In this document: piece by piece, positions 1 through 9,115 of the stretch | How positions within the stretch are numbered: the stretch's first letter is position 1 | How the letters are laid out: each line of letters opens with the position of its first letter | Notes under the pieces: generated by a model | Told to the model about the DNA's origin: nothing | Seen by the model: only the letters and a program-made list of their open reading frames with translations | The model's database searches: none | Source of the DNA: Hyphomicrobiaceae bacterium | GTDB taxonomy: Bacteria; Pseudomonadota; Alphaproteobacteria; Rhizobiales; Hyphomicrobiaceae | Direction: 5' to 3' | DNA length: 64,000 nt | Assembly: GCA_022842785.1 (NCBI GenBank) | Contig: JALHOW010000002.1 | Location: forward strand, 310,001 to 374,000 | Position numbers and translations under genes: made by a program

Positions 1-58
1 AGCCTCGCTCATGATCGGCGAACGCGGCGCAAGCCTCGTTCTCGGATCCGAGCCCCGA

Positions 59-796
59 CTAAGTAGCGGGCCAATCTGACGTCTTGCGAATGATCATCTG
101 ACGATCATCATGCAGGACGCTAAGGGAGCGCGAGAATGCGGAGCAGAACAGCCGAATGGCGCTCTCCGGGCGCTCTGCATCAGCCTTGCCACCCCCCCAT
201 CTCAGATCATCCCAGATAAGGATGCCATTCACGCGCAAGAGTGGCCACGCGAGCGCCGTGAGGGCAAACACGCCGTCGCGCTGCTTGTCCGCGTCTAGAT
301 AGATGATGTCGTAACTCGCGCGTTCGCCTCTCATCCGATCCAGCGCAGTGGCGGCAGTACCCTTGATTTTGATCACGCGCTCGCCGAACGGCAGAAGGTT
401 GCTATCGAAGCGCTGCTCCACGATCTGCCCGCCATCCGTATCGGCAGTGACGTCCTCCAAGCCGAAGGTGTCGACGCATGTAACGCGGGATTGGGGCAGG
501 TAGCTCAGAAACATAATGGCCGATCGCCCCTCGTAGCTGCCGACCTCGAGAACCTCTGCCGGCGCTTGCCGCCACGGTGCCAGAGCCGTGAACCAAGGGA
601 TGACCTTTTTTGAAAGCCAATCGTTCGAAAATTCCTTGCCCTCGAACCACACGGAAAAATCCGGCAACTCGGCAAGCGGGATGAGGCGAGGTCCGGAAGG
701 GATCTCTTTCTGAGCACCTCCGGCCTTCGCGGCTACTGCCGGGCCAGGCTTTGGTTTGCGCGGCTCTTTCAGTCCGAGGATCGTACGGAGGCCCAT
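59..796 (-). CDS. Class I SAM-dependent methyltransferase (Methyltransf_24 type)
   Basis: About 245 residues. The motif EVLEVGSYEGRSAIMFL is a class I SAM-binding motif I, and YDIIYLDADKQRDGV supplies the acidic post-motif seen in Methyltransf_24 enzymes, which often act on sugars or in polysaccharide and cephalosporin-type clusters. A longer frame reaches 913, but the stretch before residue 40 is Arg-rich and unlike protein, so I start at the ATG at 796, preceded by GGTGGGAC. Glycosyltransferase and ABC exporter genes nearby suggest modification of a surface glycan; this is inference and the substrate is unknown. Confidence 0.8.
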   Translation of the reverse strand: MGLRTILGLKEPRKPKPGPAVAAKAGGAQKEIPSGPRLIPLAELPDFSVWFEGKEFSNDWLSKKVIPWFTALAPWRQAPAEVLEVGSYEGRSAIMFLSYLPQSRVTCVDTFGLEDVTADTDGGQIVEQRFDSNLLPFGERVIKIKGTAATALDRMRGERASYDIIYLDADKQRDGVFALTALAWPLLRVNGILIWDDLRWGGGKADAERPESAIRLFCSAFSRSLSVLHDDRQMIIRKTSDWPAT

Positions 797-1085
797 CGTC
801 CCACCACGGTTTGCTCGCGCACTTCTGGTAGAATACGCAAATGCGGAGACATCATGAAGCCAAAGCCGACGCGCTATCAAAGAAGGCGGTGGATGACACC
901 TTCTGAACCTCATACAATCGGTTCCCCAGAGGCCGCGCGGCTGTGCGCTCGAATATTCCAGTGTTCAGGAATCTGTGGATTGGGCCTGATCAGCTCTAGG
1001 ATATCGCTCGGGCTTCCATTCTGATCACTCAATCGATGGCGGCCTTGGCCGTCATCTATCATTCGCTCTTTGACCCACGATTGAG

Positions 1086-2267
1086 ATGGAACGCCAGCGC
1101 CACCGCTCCCAAGATTCGAAATTTATTCGCGAAGTACGTCGTATTGGTCGCAATGCCACGCGGTTCATCCGGCCACTGCTCCAGCGTCTCCCACGCCGTC
1201 GGCTCCGCCGAGGCGGTCCTTGGCCGGTCGTGGATCTCAGTCAGGTCCGCGCCGACTACCAGGCTTCGCCCCTCGCGGCCGAGCCGGACACCTTTTGCCT
1301 CACGCGCATAATCGGGAATGACCTCGTTCCACGGCACCAAAAGGGCCAATCTCTCGAGAACGTTGCATTCATCCTGGAGCATGAGCCGGCATTAGACAAC
1401 TGCACTAAGTTCTGGGTGCTCAACAGGATATTCGACGCAGACGAAGAGACATCCATCATCAAGCTGCTCGAGGCCCACGGGCAATCGTATCACCGCATCC
1501 CATTCGATCTGTCAGCCTACGCACGCCAACCCTGGGATCTCGATGGCCTCCCCGAACACGCGCTGAGACCTGACAGTGACGACGACGAGGCGACAGCCAA
1601 GGAGCGGCCCAGCTTCGCCACAATCATTCGTCGCAGCAAATCCAACTATGCCATCAACAACAACGGCGCGCGCAATATTGCATTGACGTTGGGGCGCACG
1701 ATGGCGAAGTGGGTGCTCCCCTGGGACGGCAATTGCTTCATGACCCAAGCCGCGTGGGCGAGCATCCGCGGCAGCATCGACGAGAAGCCATATCTGCCGT
1801 ACTTCGTCGTGCCTATGGTGCGCATCACGGATAATGCGGCAGTGCTTCGGGACGGCTTCAATCCTACATCCCGCGAAGAGCCACAGATCATCTTCCGGCG
1901 CGATGCAGAAGAGATGTTCGATGAGCGGTTTCCTTATGGGCACCGGCCCAAGGTCGAGCTGCTTTGGCGACTAGCTGTGCCGGGCGTGTGGGACGACTTC
2001 GAGGTCAAGGAACACGAGTTACCGCGCCCATCCCTCTGCGCGGAAGCTGGACGAGTTGGCAATGCGGGCTGGGTCGCGCGCCTGAACTCTGGCAATCCGA
2101 CGCTCGAGGTCGGCCGCAAAAGCGGATCGCGGCGCGGGGCGGCGCGGAACGCAGCGATAGTGGCGTTCCTCGACATGCTCGATCAGGCGAGCGTTGACGC
2201 AGGTCTCATGCCCGCCGACAACCTGTTGCCGGGTCGAGAGGCGAAGGACCGCCCCTCGGACGGCTGA
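1086..2267 (+). CDS. Uncharacterised glycosyltransferase-like protein
   Basis: 393 residues with a very basic N-terminus (residues 1-45). Conserved-looking blocks are RIIGNDLVPRH, FILEHEP, FWVLNRIFDA and, near residue 205, LPWDGNCFMTQAAW. The last block sits where GT-A glycosyltransferases place their metal-binding DxD motif, and the context (methyltransferase, ABC exporter, GT2 enzyme) is that of surface polysaccharide synthesis. I do not recognise a named family member, so the assignment is by pattern and neighbourhood. No signal peptide or membrane segment is evident. The start has only a weak ribosome-binding site, so an internal start is possible. Confidence 0.65.
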   Translation: MERQRHRSQDSKFIREVRRIGRNATRFIRPLLQRLPRRRLRRGGPWPVVDLSQVRADYQASPLAAEPDTFCLTRIIGNDLVPRHQKGQSLENVAFILEHEPALDNCTKFWVLNRIFDADEETSIIKLLEAHGQSYHRIPFDLSAYARQPWDLDGLPEHALRPDSDDDEATAKERPSFATIIRRSKSNYAINNNGARNIALTLGRTMAKWVLPWDGNCFMTQAAWASIRGSIDEKPYLPYFVVPMVRITDNAAVLRDGFNPTSREEPQIIFRRDAEEMFDERFPYGHRPKVELLWRLAVPGVWDDFEVKEHELPRPSLCAEAGRVGNAGWVARLNSGNPTLEVGRKSGSRRGAARNAAIVAFLDMLDQASVDAGLMPADNLLPGREAKDRPSDG

Positions 2268-2303
2268 GCGCACGCGGGGCGCCTCAGTTGCCGTTGCTGT
2301 CCC

Positions 2304-4061
2304 TCAGCCCGCTTCCAGATGCTCGAACTGGAGGCGGTGAAGGCGCGCATAGCGGCCGTCGCGACGCAGAAGTTCGGCCTGCGTCCCACTTTCCACGACC
2401 ACGCCGTGATCGAGCACGTGAATCACATCCGCGCGTGCCACTGTCGCCAGGCGATGCGCGATCACGATCGTCGTACGATCTTGCGTCAGCGAGCGGAGCG
2501 CCGTCTGAATGATGCGCTCTGTTTCACTGTCGAGGGCCGACGTCGGCTCGTCGAGTAGAATGATCGGTGCATCTTTCAAGACAGCACGGGCAATCGACAG
2601 GCGCTGGCGCTGCCCGCCGGAGAGCCGGCCGCCGAGCTCTCCGACCGGCGTATCGTAGCCCTCGGGCAGGCGGCTGATGAATTCGTCGGCGTGAGCAGCG
2701 CGCGACGCAGCGACTATGGCCTCCTCGGAGCAATCCTTCAGATCACCAACAAGGTTCTCTCGGATTGTGCCCTCGAACAGGAACACATCCTGGCTGACAA
2801 GTGCGATCTGGCGGCGCAGCGAAATCAGCGAAACATCGTCCAACCGCTGCCCATCGATCGTGATGCTCCCGCACGAAGGCCGCCAGAGCCGCTGCAGCAG
2901 GTTAAACACTGTCGTCTTTCCGCTTCCGGACAGGCCGACGAGAGCAGTGGTCTTCCCAGCGGGGGCGGTGAAATTCAGCCCATTGAGCACCGACGCGTTC
3001 TCGCGATAGGCGAATGACACGTCGTCGAAGCGGACCTCACCGCGGGAGACGATCAGCGGGCCCTTCGGCACGCCCTCGGCCTCAATCGCCGGCGTGTCGA
3101 GAATGTCGTAGAGCATCCGCACCTGGACGGCAGAGCTCACGAGCTGAAGCTGAAGCCGGGAGAGACGACGGAGGGGCTCGCCGGCCATCAGCAGCGCCGC
3201 GATGAATGCGAAGAACTCCCCGGGCGATCGGCCATGGGACATTGTGCGCCAGCCGGCATAGGCAACAGCGGCCGCAATGGCCAGCCCCGCGGCGGTCTCC
3301 AGCAGTGGGTTCACGCGGGCCTTGACGGCGACAATCTTGTTGTTCAGCCGCTGCACAGATTCCACGCAGGCCGCCATGTGGCGCCGCATGGCGGCCTCGA
3401 GCTGAAAGGACTTGATGATGCGAATGCCCTGCGCTGTCTCGCGCATGGCTGAAATGACCTTAGCCGTAGAGTGCGTTTCGCTGCCCGCAACCTTTTTGAC
3501 GCGCTTGCTGAGTTGCTTCATGCCGAACGCGACGCCGGGGCCGACGATCAGCATCACGCTCGAAAGCAGCGGATCCTGAAGAATCATGACCACGAACAGG
3601 CCGATGACCGTGAGTAGATCCCGGCCGAGCCCCACCGCGAGAAGATGCATCATCTCCCGCGCGGCACGAGCGTTGACTGAGATCCGCGTGATCAACTCGC
3701 CCGAGTTGCGCTCCTGAAAGAACCTCATGTCCATCCGGAGCATGTGTTCGTAGAGCCGTTTCTGCATCTCGGCGACGATCTGGTTGCCGATACGGCTGAG
3801 AACAACCTCCTGGATGTACGCTGCCACGCCCTTGACCATGAAGAGCCCGGCAATAATCAGCGGAAGCCAAGTCAGTGCCTGCCTGTCCTGCTTGACGAAG
3901 ACGTCATTGATGACGTCCCGCATCAACCACGCCGTTAGCGCCGTCGAGCCAGCGACGAGGGCCATGAACACGAAAGCCACGGCATAGCGTGGCGCGAATG
4001 CGCGCGCGTGTTCCTTGAACAAGCGCTTGATGATCGGCCACGTCGCGTCTTCGGCGCTCAT
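2304..4061 (-). CDS. ABC transporter, fused permease and ATPase (MsbA/lipid exporter type)
   Basis: 585 residues, the usual length for a half-transporter of the MsbA/exporter class. The N-terminal 310 residues form the six-helix transmembrane domain; the C-terminal part is the nucleotide-binding domain with Walker A GLSGSGKTT, Q-loop LVSQD, signature LSGGQRQR, Walker B IILLDEPTSALD and H-loop IAHR. It should act as a homodimer in the inner membrane, exporting a lipid or lipid-linked glycan. Flanking glycosyltransferases support an envelope role. It is not necessarily the essential lipid A flippase, since paralogues are common. Confidence 0.9.
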   Translation of the reverse strand: MSAEDATWPIIKRLFKEHARAFAPRYAVAFVFMALVAGSTALTAWLMRDVINDVFVKQDRQALTWLPLIIAGLFMVKGVAAYIQEVVLSRIGNQIVAEMQKRLYEHMLRMDMRFFQERNSGELITRISVNARAAREMMHLLAVGLGRDLLTVIGLFVVMILQDPLLSSVMLIVGPGVAFGMKQLSKRVKKVAGSETHSTAKVISAMRETAQGIRIIKSFQLEAAMRRHMAACVESVQRLNNKIVAVKARVNPLLETAAGLAIAAAVAYAGWRTMSHGRSPGEFFAFIAALLMAGEPLRRLSRLQLQLVSSAVQVRMLYDILDTPAIEAEGVPKGPLIVSRGEVRFDDVSFAYRENASVLNGLNFTAPAGKTTALVGLSGSGKTTVFNLLQRLWRPSCGSITIDGQRLDDVSLISLRRQIALVSQDVFLFEGTIRENLVGDLKDCSEEAIVAASRAAHADEFISRLPEGYDTPVGELGGRLSGGQRQRLSIARAVLKDAPIILLDEPTSALDSETERIIQTALRSLTQDRTTIVIAHRLATVARADVIHVLDHGVVVESGTQAELLRRDGRYARLHRLQFEHLEAG

Positions 4062-4325
4062 TCTGCTGCTTCTGTTGCCTGATTCGTCGGCGCCCCTCGT
4101 TCTTGGGTGGGCCGGGCCTGAGCATCAAGTCGGCATTTTGGCTCGTGCCGCATGTCAACGAGAAGATGCTGTGGAGAACAATGTTTAGGTCTCGTCACGA
4201 CCTGTTCGCACAGATGATTCCTCCCTACGCTGACCGTTGCGAATGTAAGCCGTGAGGCTGCTTACGCTCAAGCCTCGCTCCAGTCTTGCCTGCTCGGATC
4301 ATGTAGTGCTGCACACCGAATCGAC

Positions 4326-5342
4326 ATGGAACGATACAACCATTCGACGTTAGGGCTGACAGGCATCGTAGAACGGGCGGCGAGCATCGCCAACCCGGCG
4401 ATCAGCATTGTGCTGCCTACATTCAATCGAGGGGGGATCGTTCGCCAGGCGATCGAAAGCGTCCTGGCGCTCGACGAAGAGGCTTTCGAGCTGGTCGTCG
4501 TCGACGACGGTTCAACGGACGCGACCACGCAGGAGCTGGGCCGAATTAGCGACCCGCGCGTCGGAATTGTTCGTTTGCCTGAAAAATTGGGCTCAAATGT
4601 AGCGCGCAACGCGGGCATCTCGCTCTCCCGCGCACCGCACATCGCATTCATCGATTCCGACGACACCTACTTGCCTGGCCGGCTCAGACTGCCGCTGAAG
4701 GTCCTTGAGCGGCATAAGAACGTGGGCATTGTGCTGTCCGCGTTCACGACGGAGAAGGCGTCGAAAACGACCGTGTATTCGATGCCGCAGCGCGTCTACA
4801 CGGGGCGCGACATGCTGCGTCTCGTGGCGCGAAGCGTCATCCAGCCGACCACATCAGGGCTGACGATACGACGGGACGTGCTGGATGCCGTCGGTGGGTT
4901 TGATCCAACACTCAAGCGCATGCAGGACAGTGATCTGGTCATGCGCGTCGCACAAAGAACGATGGCAGCCACGATCGCCGACCCCTTGTGGCACAAGCGC
5001 TGGCAGCGCGACGGCATTTCATCAAATCGTGAGACTTATTTTCCAGCCTTGCTTGCCTTGATTGCACGCCACGAGATCTATCAGGACGAAGAGCTTGAGG
5101 CACGCGACTATCTCATCGCCCGACATCTTGTGGCACTTGTTAAAACCATGCGCTTCCGCCAGCTCCAGTTCGAGTACAATCTGGCGCTCACGCAGCTCGA
5201 CCCGCCACCGCCCACACTGCCGCGCCTGATAGCAAAATACCGCGTCAGTCGTCGGAATCGTCGTCGGCTCCGCCACTGCCTCCTTTCAGGGCTGCCCGTA
5301 ACCGAGATCGGGGAGGCGCCAGCCCTCTCGGTCGCGCCATAA
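4326..5342 (+). CDS. Glycosyltransferase family 2
   Basis: 338 residues. The N-terminal GT-A domain shows ISIVLPTFNRG, then LVVVDDGSTDATTQEL, NVARNAGISLSRAPHIAFIDSDD (read as two adjacent blocks; the DSD is the metal-binding DxD), and an ED-like MQDSDLVMRVAQR acceptor-side motif. No membrane helix is evident, so it is probably a soluble or peripheral enzyme transferring a sugar during surface polysaccharide or glycolipid synthesis. Donor and acceptor cannot be read from the sequence. The last 40 residues are basic. Confidence 0.88.
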   Translation: MERYNHSTLGLTGIVERAASIANPAISIVLPTFNRGGIVRQAIESVLALDEEAFELVVVDDGSTDATTQELGRISDPRVGIVRLPEKLGSNVARNAGISLSRAPHIAFIDSDDTYLPGRLRLPLKVLERHKNVGIVLSAFTTEKASKTTVYSMPQRVYTGRDMLRLVARSVIQPTTSGLTIRRDVLDAVGGFDPTLKRMQDSDLVMRVAQRTMAATIADPLWHKRWQRDGISSNRETYFPALLALIARHEIYQDEELEARDYLIARHLVALVKTMRFRQLQFEYNLALTQLDPPPPTLPRLIAKYRVSRRNRRRLRHCLLSGLPVTEIGEAPALSVAP

Positions 5343-5648
5343 GTACTGGCCCTGACGCGTTTCCAGGTCCTCCAACTCAGGCGAACTTCAGGCTTGCCCG
5401 GCCGGCATCACCGCTTGCGCCCGTGCCTCCTGGTCTGCGAATGATATGCTGTTCAGGTCAAAAGCAGCAGCCTCGCTGCCGACCCCATTGGGCGCGCGAG
5501 CGCGGCACGTGGCATTTCTCCCAAAGCGCAGCATCCCAATGGCCTTTCACTTCGCGACCGGGTCCGTCTGGACGAGCCCTGCAGATCAGCTCGAAAGGCA
5601 ATACCGCGACACGCCGGGCGCCGGCACCCCAGGAAAGCAAGTGACGCC
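5343..5648. other. 306-base gap with only a doubtful short frame
   Basis: Between the GT2 gene and the lipid kinase. A 68-codon plus-strand frame (5446-5652) ends in a TGA overlapping the lipid-kinase ATG at 5649, the geometry of translational coupling, but its residues look unlike a folded protein and I do not call it a gene. I see no tRNA, clear terminator or strong promoter. Confidence 0.3.
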
Positions 5649-6587
5649 ATGAACGGCGCGGAGCCCCGGAGAGAAAGTAACGCCGCGCGCAGACGGCAAC
5701 GCTTTCTCATCGTCCATAATCCTGTGGCGGGACGAAATCGCATCGGTCTTGTGCACGAGGTCGTGCGGCGTCTCGAGCAGGCTGGCGTGACCGCGCACCT
5801 GCATCTGCTAGCGGAGGATGCGAGCGATAGTGGCCTTCCCGCAACGCTGGACACATATGACGCGCTCGTCGCCTCAGGAGGCGACGGGACAGCCCGCAGC
5901 ATGGTGTCGTTGCTGAGCGGCTCGAGCCTACCCTTTGGCCTCATTCCTGCTGGAACGGGTAATGTCCTCGCGGAGGAGCTGCAGCTTCCGCGCGAGGCGG
6001 ACGGAATCGCAGAAATGCTGCTGCATGGTCCGGTGATCGACCTCTCGACGGCAAGCGTCAATGGTGCGCCATGCCTGCTGATGCTCGGCGCCGGGTTCGA
6101 TGGTGAGATCATTGCCCGCCTGCCGATCGAGCTGAAACGACGGATCGGCAAGCCGGCTTTCGGCTGGCCGATCATGAGGGCGCTCGCACGAAAACCGCAG
6201 AGCTTCGACGTCACGATCGACGGCAAACAATGCGCCGCCTCGTGGCTGGTGGTCGCAAACGCCGCGCGATACGGCGGTCGCTTTCTCCTTTCGCCGCGGA
6301 CAACCGTCCTGTCACCCGGCTTCAATGTGGTGATCTCGCGCGCGACCAACCGGCGGCAGCGGCTCCTCGAGGTTGTCCGTCTCGCCACAGGGCGCCTGGA
6401 GGGAGCTGCGACCATCGAGATGATGCCGGCTCACATCATCCATATTCCGAATGCCGAGAATCTTGCCGTTCAGGTCGATGGCGAACAGGTTGCATCGCCG
6501 TCGTTCGACGCGGTGGCCGATGTTGCGCGCACGCCCATGATCGTGCCCACCGGGATCGCACCTAGAGAACCCGCATCAAGCGGGTGA
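5649..6587 (+). CDS. Diacylglycerol kinase family lipid kinase
   Basis: 312 residues. Family markers are IVHNPVAGRNR near residue 23, the nucleotide-binding ASGGDGTARSM near residue 78 and LPFGLIPAGTGNVLAEEL near residue 98, as in DgkB/YegS-type lipid and sphingosine kinases. It should phosphorylate a lipid hydroxyl (diacylglycerol or a sphingoid/ceramide-like substrate) at the membrane using ATP. The C-terminal half forms the beta-sandwich lipid-binding domain, with AENLAVQVDGEQV near residue 274. A short inverted repeat ACCCGC/GCGGGT lies at the very end of the coding region. The exact lipid is unknown. Confidence 0.88.
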   Translation: MNGAEPRRESNAARRRQRFLIVHNPVAGRNRIGLVHEVVRRLEQAGVTAHLHLLAEDASDSGLPATLDTYDALVASGGDGTARSMVSLLSGSSLPFGLIPAGTGNVLAEELQLPREADGIAEMLLHGPVIDLSTASVNGAPCLLMLGAGFDGEIIARLPIELKRRIGKPAFGWPIMRALARKPQSFDVTIDGKQCAASWLVVANAARYGGRFLLSPRTTVLSPGFNVVISRATNRRQRLLEVVRLATGRLEGAATIEMMPAHIIHIPNAENLAVQVDGEQVASPSFDAVADVARTPMIVPTGIAPREPASSG

Positions 6588-6596
6588 TCGGAAGCG

Positions 6597-6812
6597 CTAT
6601 GCTTCTGGCAATCCTGCCGAAGCCTGCGCCTCCATGCGCCGCGGGTCGCGCTCGCCCCGCTCGGCGATTCCAAGGATGCGATCGACGACAGTGATGGCTG
6701 TTGTCTCGTTCAGACTGCAACGGCGTGCGATGTTGTCGAACACGCCAAGCAGCATCTCCCGCGTCTCGTCATCGAACTGGCTGTGCGCAATGACCTCACG
6801 CGGGGCGGTCAT
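6597..6812 (-). CDS. Small hypothetical protein
   Basis: 71 residues, predicted helical and soluble, with no recognised domain. It follows the gene at 6821-7051 by 8 bases on the same strand, so the two are probably co-transcribed. Codon usage matches the surrounding genes and the residue composition is protein-like. No function can be assigned. Confidence 0.6.
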   Translation of the reverse strand: MTAPREVIAHSQFDDETREMLLGVFDNIARRCSLNETTAITVVDRILGIAERGERDPRRMEAQASAGLPEA

Positions 6813-6820
6813 GGTGAGCC

Positions 6821-7051
6821 TCAGGCGACAGCGACGGCGCGATACCTGGCTTCGTTCTCAAGTGTAGGGTGCATAGCGGCAGTCTTCGGCTGCTCATACT
6901 GCGCGGCGATACGCTCGATCGCGGCCTCGGCAGCCTCGGCAATCACGAGGCAATCCCAGTCCGATGTTTCGGAAGTGGCGCCACTCACCGCCCGGCGCTT
7001 GATCTGCTCAAGGGAGTAGATGGCGCTGTCGAGCGCGCGCCGGAGCTGCAT
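6821..7051 (-). CDS. Small hypothetical protein
   Basis: 76 residues from the ATG at 7051, which is preceded by GAAGAGATC as a good ribosome-binding site; a frame extension to 7123 and a GTG at 7066 are alternatives. The protein is helical and acidic (MQLRRALDSAIYSLEQIKRR, then CLVIAEAAEAAIERIAAQYE). First gene of a two-gene unit with the small protein downstream. I recognise no family. Confidence 0.6.
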   Translation of the reverse strand: MQLRRALDSAIYSLEQIKRRAVSGATSETSDWDCLVIAEAAEAAIERIAAQYEQPKTAAMHPTLENEARYRAVAVA

Positions 7052-7346
7052 GATCTCTTCGTTCACGATGGAGACCCCGTGTGCTGGGTGCCGCAATTGC
7101 AGCGTAAACGCGCTGCGCTGCAAAAAGGTTCACACCCTGCCCTTCCGGCGGCGTGGTTACTTTTCCGCTTCAGGGGCAGGCGTGGGCAATTGGGGTCTCG
7201 GTGCTGCTCGAGTGAACTGACATCAAGGAGGCATGCTGCGGGTTCGATGTTGCTCGTTCCAACGAACTCGTGATGCGAAATGATTTTACGGTTTGGAGGA
7301 GGAGATGTTGTCTCAACGACGCAACTTCGCAAGGGAGTTAAAAAAC

Positions 7347-8327
7347 ATGCGTCGCACCTCCGTCGCTCTCGCAGCTCTCACTGGGATGTGTGGTACCGCG
7401 ATCGCCCAGTCTGCAGACCCTGTACCCTCGATCGTCGAGGCTATGCAGACACTCTCGGGAAAGGGCGCTAAGCATCGCCCTAGCGGGGCGAAAGGGCAAT
7501 GTTACACCGGCACGTTCGTGCCGAGCACAGACGCAACGAAACTCAGCAGTGCCAGCATTTTCCAGACAACTTCGCCCGTTCTTGTCCGCTTTTCTGTGGG
7601 CGGAGGCAATCCCAAAGTCGCCGATGGCAGTAAGGTCGCCAACCGTGGCTTTTCATTCAAGATCGACAACGGAGGCCGCGGCCAGACTGAGTTCGTGATG
7701 GTCAACGCACCGATCAACTTCGTGAAGTCGCCGCAGCAAATGCTGGGATTCCTGCAAGCTCGGCTCCCAGGACCGGACGGAAAACCTGATCCCGAGAAGA
7801 TCAAGGCGTTCGCCGAAGCGAATCCAGAGACAACCGGGCAAGGGAAGTGGCTCGCAAACCAACCCATAGCTGGCTCATGGGTCGGCGTGGCCTATTGGGG
7901 TATTCATGCCTACACGCTGACCAACGCCGCTGGAGCGCAGCAGGTCATCAAGTTCAAGATGACCCCAACCGGCGGCGCCGTTGGACTGACTGATGAGGAA
8001 GCAAAGGCCAAGCCTTCGGAATTTTTGGTTGATGAGCTGGCGGGCCGCCTCGCCAGCAAGGCCCCGACAAGTTTCGACATGATTGCCATTCTGGGACGTG
8101 CCGGGGATCCCACCAATGATCCAACGACGCGTTGGGCTGATGAGGACACGCGTCCGACCGTCAAGCTTGGCACACTCAATGTTACGGCGATCGAGAATAA
8201 CGCGAGCTGCGACGATGCGATCTTCGATCCGATGAATCTCGCGAAAGGCATCGATGGGCCGAAGGACGACTTGCTGTTCCCGGCACGGACGCCGGCTTAC
8301 GCAATTTCAATCGGTAGTCGCTTGTGA
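7347..8327 (+). CDS. Periplasmic catalase-related heme protein (SrpA-like) lacking the distal His
   Basis: About 326 residues. The ATG at 7347 has AAGGGAG nine bases upstream and gives a clean Sec signal (MRRTSVALAALTGMCGTAIA, cleavage after AQ); an ATG at 7305 with GGAGG is the alternative. Family features: VRFSVGGGNPK, the RGF block, the distal-Asn region VMVNAPINF, and near the C-terminus ARTPAYAIS, whose Tyr is the expected proximal heme ligand with the Arg four residues before it. The catalytic R-x-x-H-A-K-G motif reads RPSGAKG (residues 44-50), so the distal His is Gly. True catalase activity is therefore doubtful; peroxidase or other heme chemistry is possible. Confidence 0.85.
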   Translation: MRRTSVALAALTGMCGTAIAQSADPVPSIVEAMQTLSGKGAKHRPSGAKGQCYTGTFVPSTDATKLSSASIFQTTSPVLVRFSVGGGNPKVADGSKVANRGFSFKIDNGGRGQTEFVMVNAPINFVKSPQQMLGFLQARLPGPDGKPDPEKIKAFAEANPETTGQGKWLANQPIAGSWVGVAYWGIHAYTLTNAAGAQQVIKFKMTPTGGAVGLTDEEAKAKPSEFLVDELAGRLASKAPTSFDMIAILGRAGDPTNDPTTRWADEDTRPTVKLGTLNVTAIENNASCDDAIFDPMNLAKGIDGPKDDLLFPARTPAYAISIGSRL

Positions 8328-8443
8328 TCTGAACGCGCCCGCCAATCGTGGAGCATCCGCTGCTTGGTACGGCCGCTCGTTCGCCAAGCAGCGCAGAGCG
8401 ATCTCAAGGGCAGAGCAGTGGAGTACTATAGGAGACGAGGTAT

Positions 8444-8812
8444 ATGATGCGCCCGCATAGTCCAGCCCTGCCCTTTGTGATCCTTCTGTTGAGTTCGTCG
8501 GCTGTCGCGGCCGAAGACTTTCAGAAATGGCCCACCTTAAAAAGCAGCTTTCCGTCTACTGGAGGCGGAGGCATCACGATCAAGGGCTATGATCCAGTCA
8601 TTACCGGCGGCAAGTGCATCTCGACGTTCATGGCCGTCGAACCCGGTGAGAACCCTCAAGTCTACTCGAACGTCGCGGAGTTCGACGCCGTTGCTACGGA
8701 AGGTGGTGTTCTGTGCACCAATGGCAGGTGGCGGTCCTTTGACGGAAGCGCGACCGGCACGACGCCATTTCGCTTCTTTTTCAAGGACGGTGTGTTTCGC
8801 GCGCCTGGCTAA
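8444..8812 (+). CDS. Small exported hypothetical protein
   Basis: 122 residues with a signal peptide (MMRPHSPALPFVILLLSSSAV, cut to twenty: hydrophobic core residues 9-20, cleavage near AVAAED). The mature part of about 98 residues has two Cys residues (CISTF and VLCTNGRW), possibly a disulfide in the periplasm. AGGAGACGAGG precedes tandem ATGs. It lies 116 bases downstream of the catalase-related gene on the same strand, so it may be a periplasmic partner. I recognise no characterised family. Confidence 0.7.
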   Translation: MMRPHSPALPFVILLLSSSAVAAEDFQKWPTLKSSFPSTGGGGITIKGYDPVITGGKCISTFMAVEPGENPQVYSNVAEFDAVATEGGVLCTNGRWRSFDGSATGTTPFRFFFKDGVFRAPG

Positions 8813-8920
8813 GCGTAACAATGCACGTCCAACAGCGTGGAAGATCTCGAAGCGTCCCTGCACCGGCGCGACCGCGACACCCTATCGGCGACCTTCAAGA
8901 CTATTGAGCTCTTGAGTTTA

Positions 8921-8995
8921 TGGAGCGGGCGATCGGGATCGAACCGACGACATTCAGCTTGGGAAGCTGACGTTCTACCACTGAACTACGCCCGC
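8921..8995 (-). tRNA. tRNA-Gly (anticodon CCC)
   Basis: On the minus strand the acceptor stem GCGGGCG pairs with CGCCCGC, the D-arm contains AGTTCAGTGGTAGAAC, the anticodon loop is TTCCCAA on a TCAGC/GCTGA stem, and the T-arm is GTCGGTTCGATCCCGAT. Discriminator T and an encoded CCA (8921-8923) complete it. Anticodon CCC (8961-8963) reads GGG glycine codons. Confidence 0.97.
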
Positions 8996-9115
8996 ATTGT
9001 TCTCGATCTACAGCACTTCGGCACACACTTACAAGCCTGCGCGTCGAGGAGAGCTCTGCGCCATCCGACGACAGGTCACCGCGAGGTGGTGTTGCTGCCT
9101 GAATTTGGCCTCCGA

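Noticed and set aside
5446-5652. 68-codon frame ending on the lipid-kinase start
   Set aside because: The stop-start overlap is suggestive, but the residue sequence is not protein-like and no ribosome-binding site is convincing.
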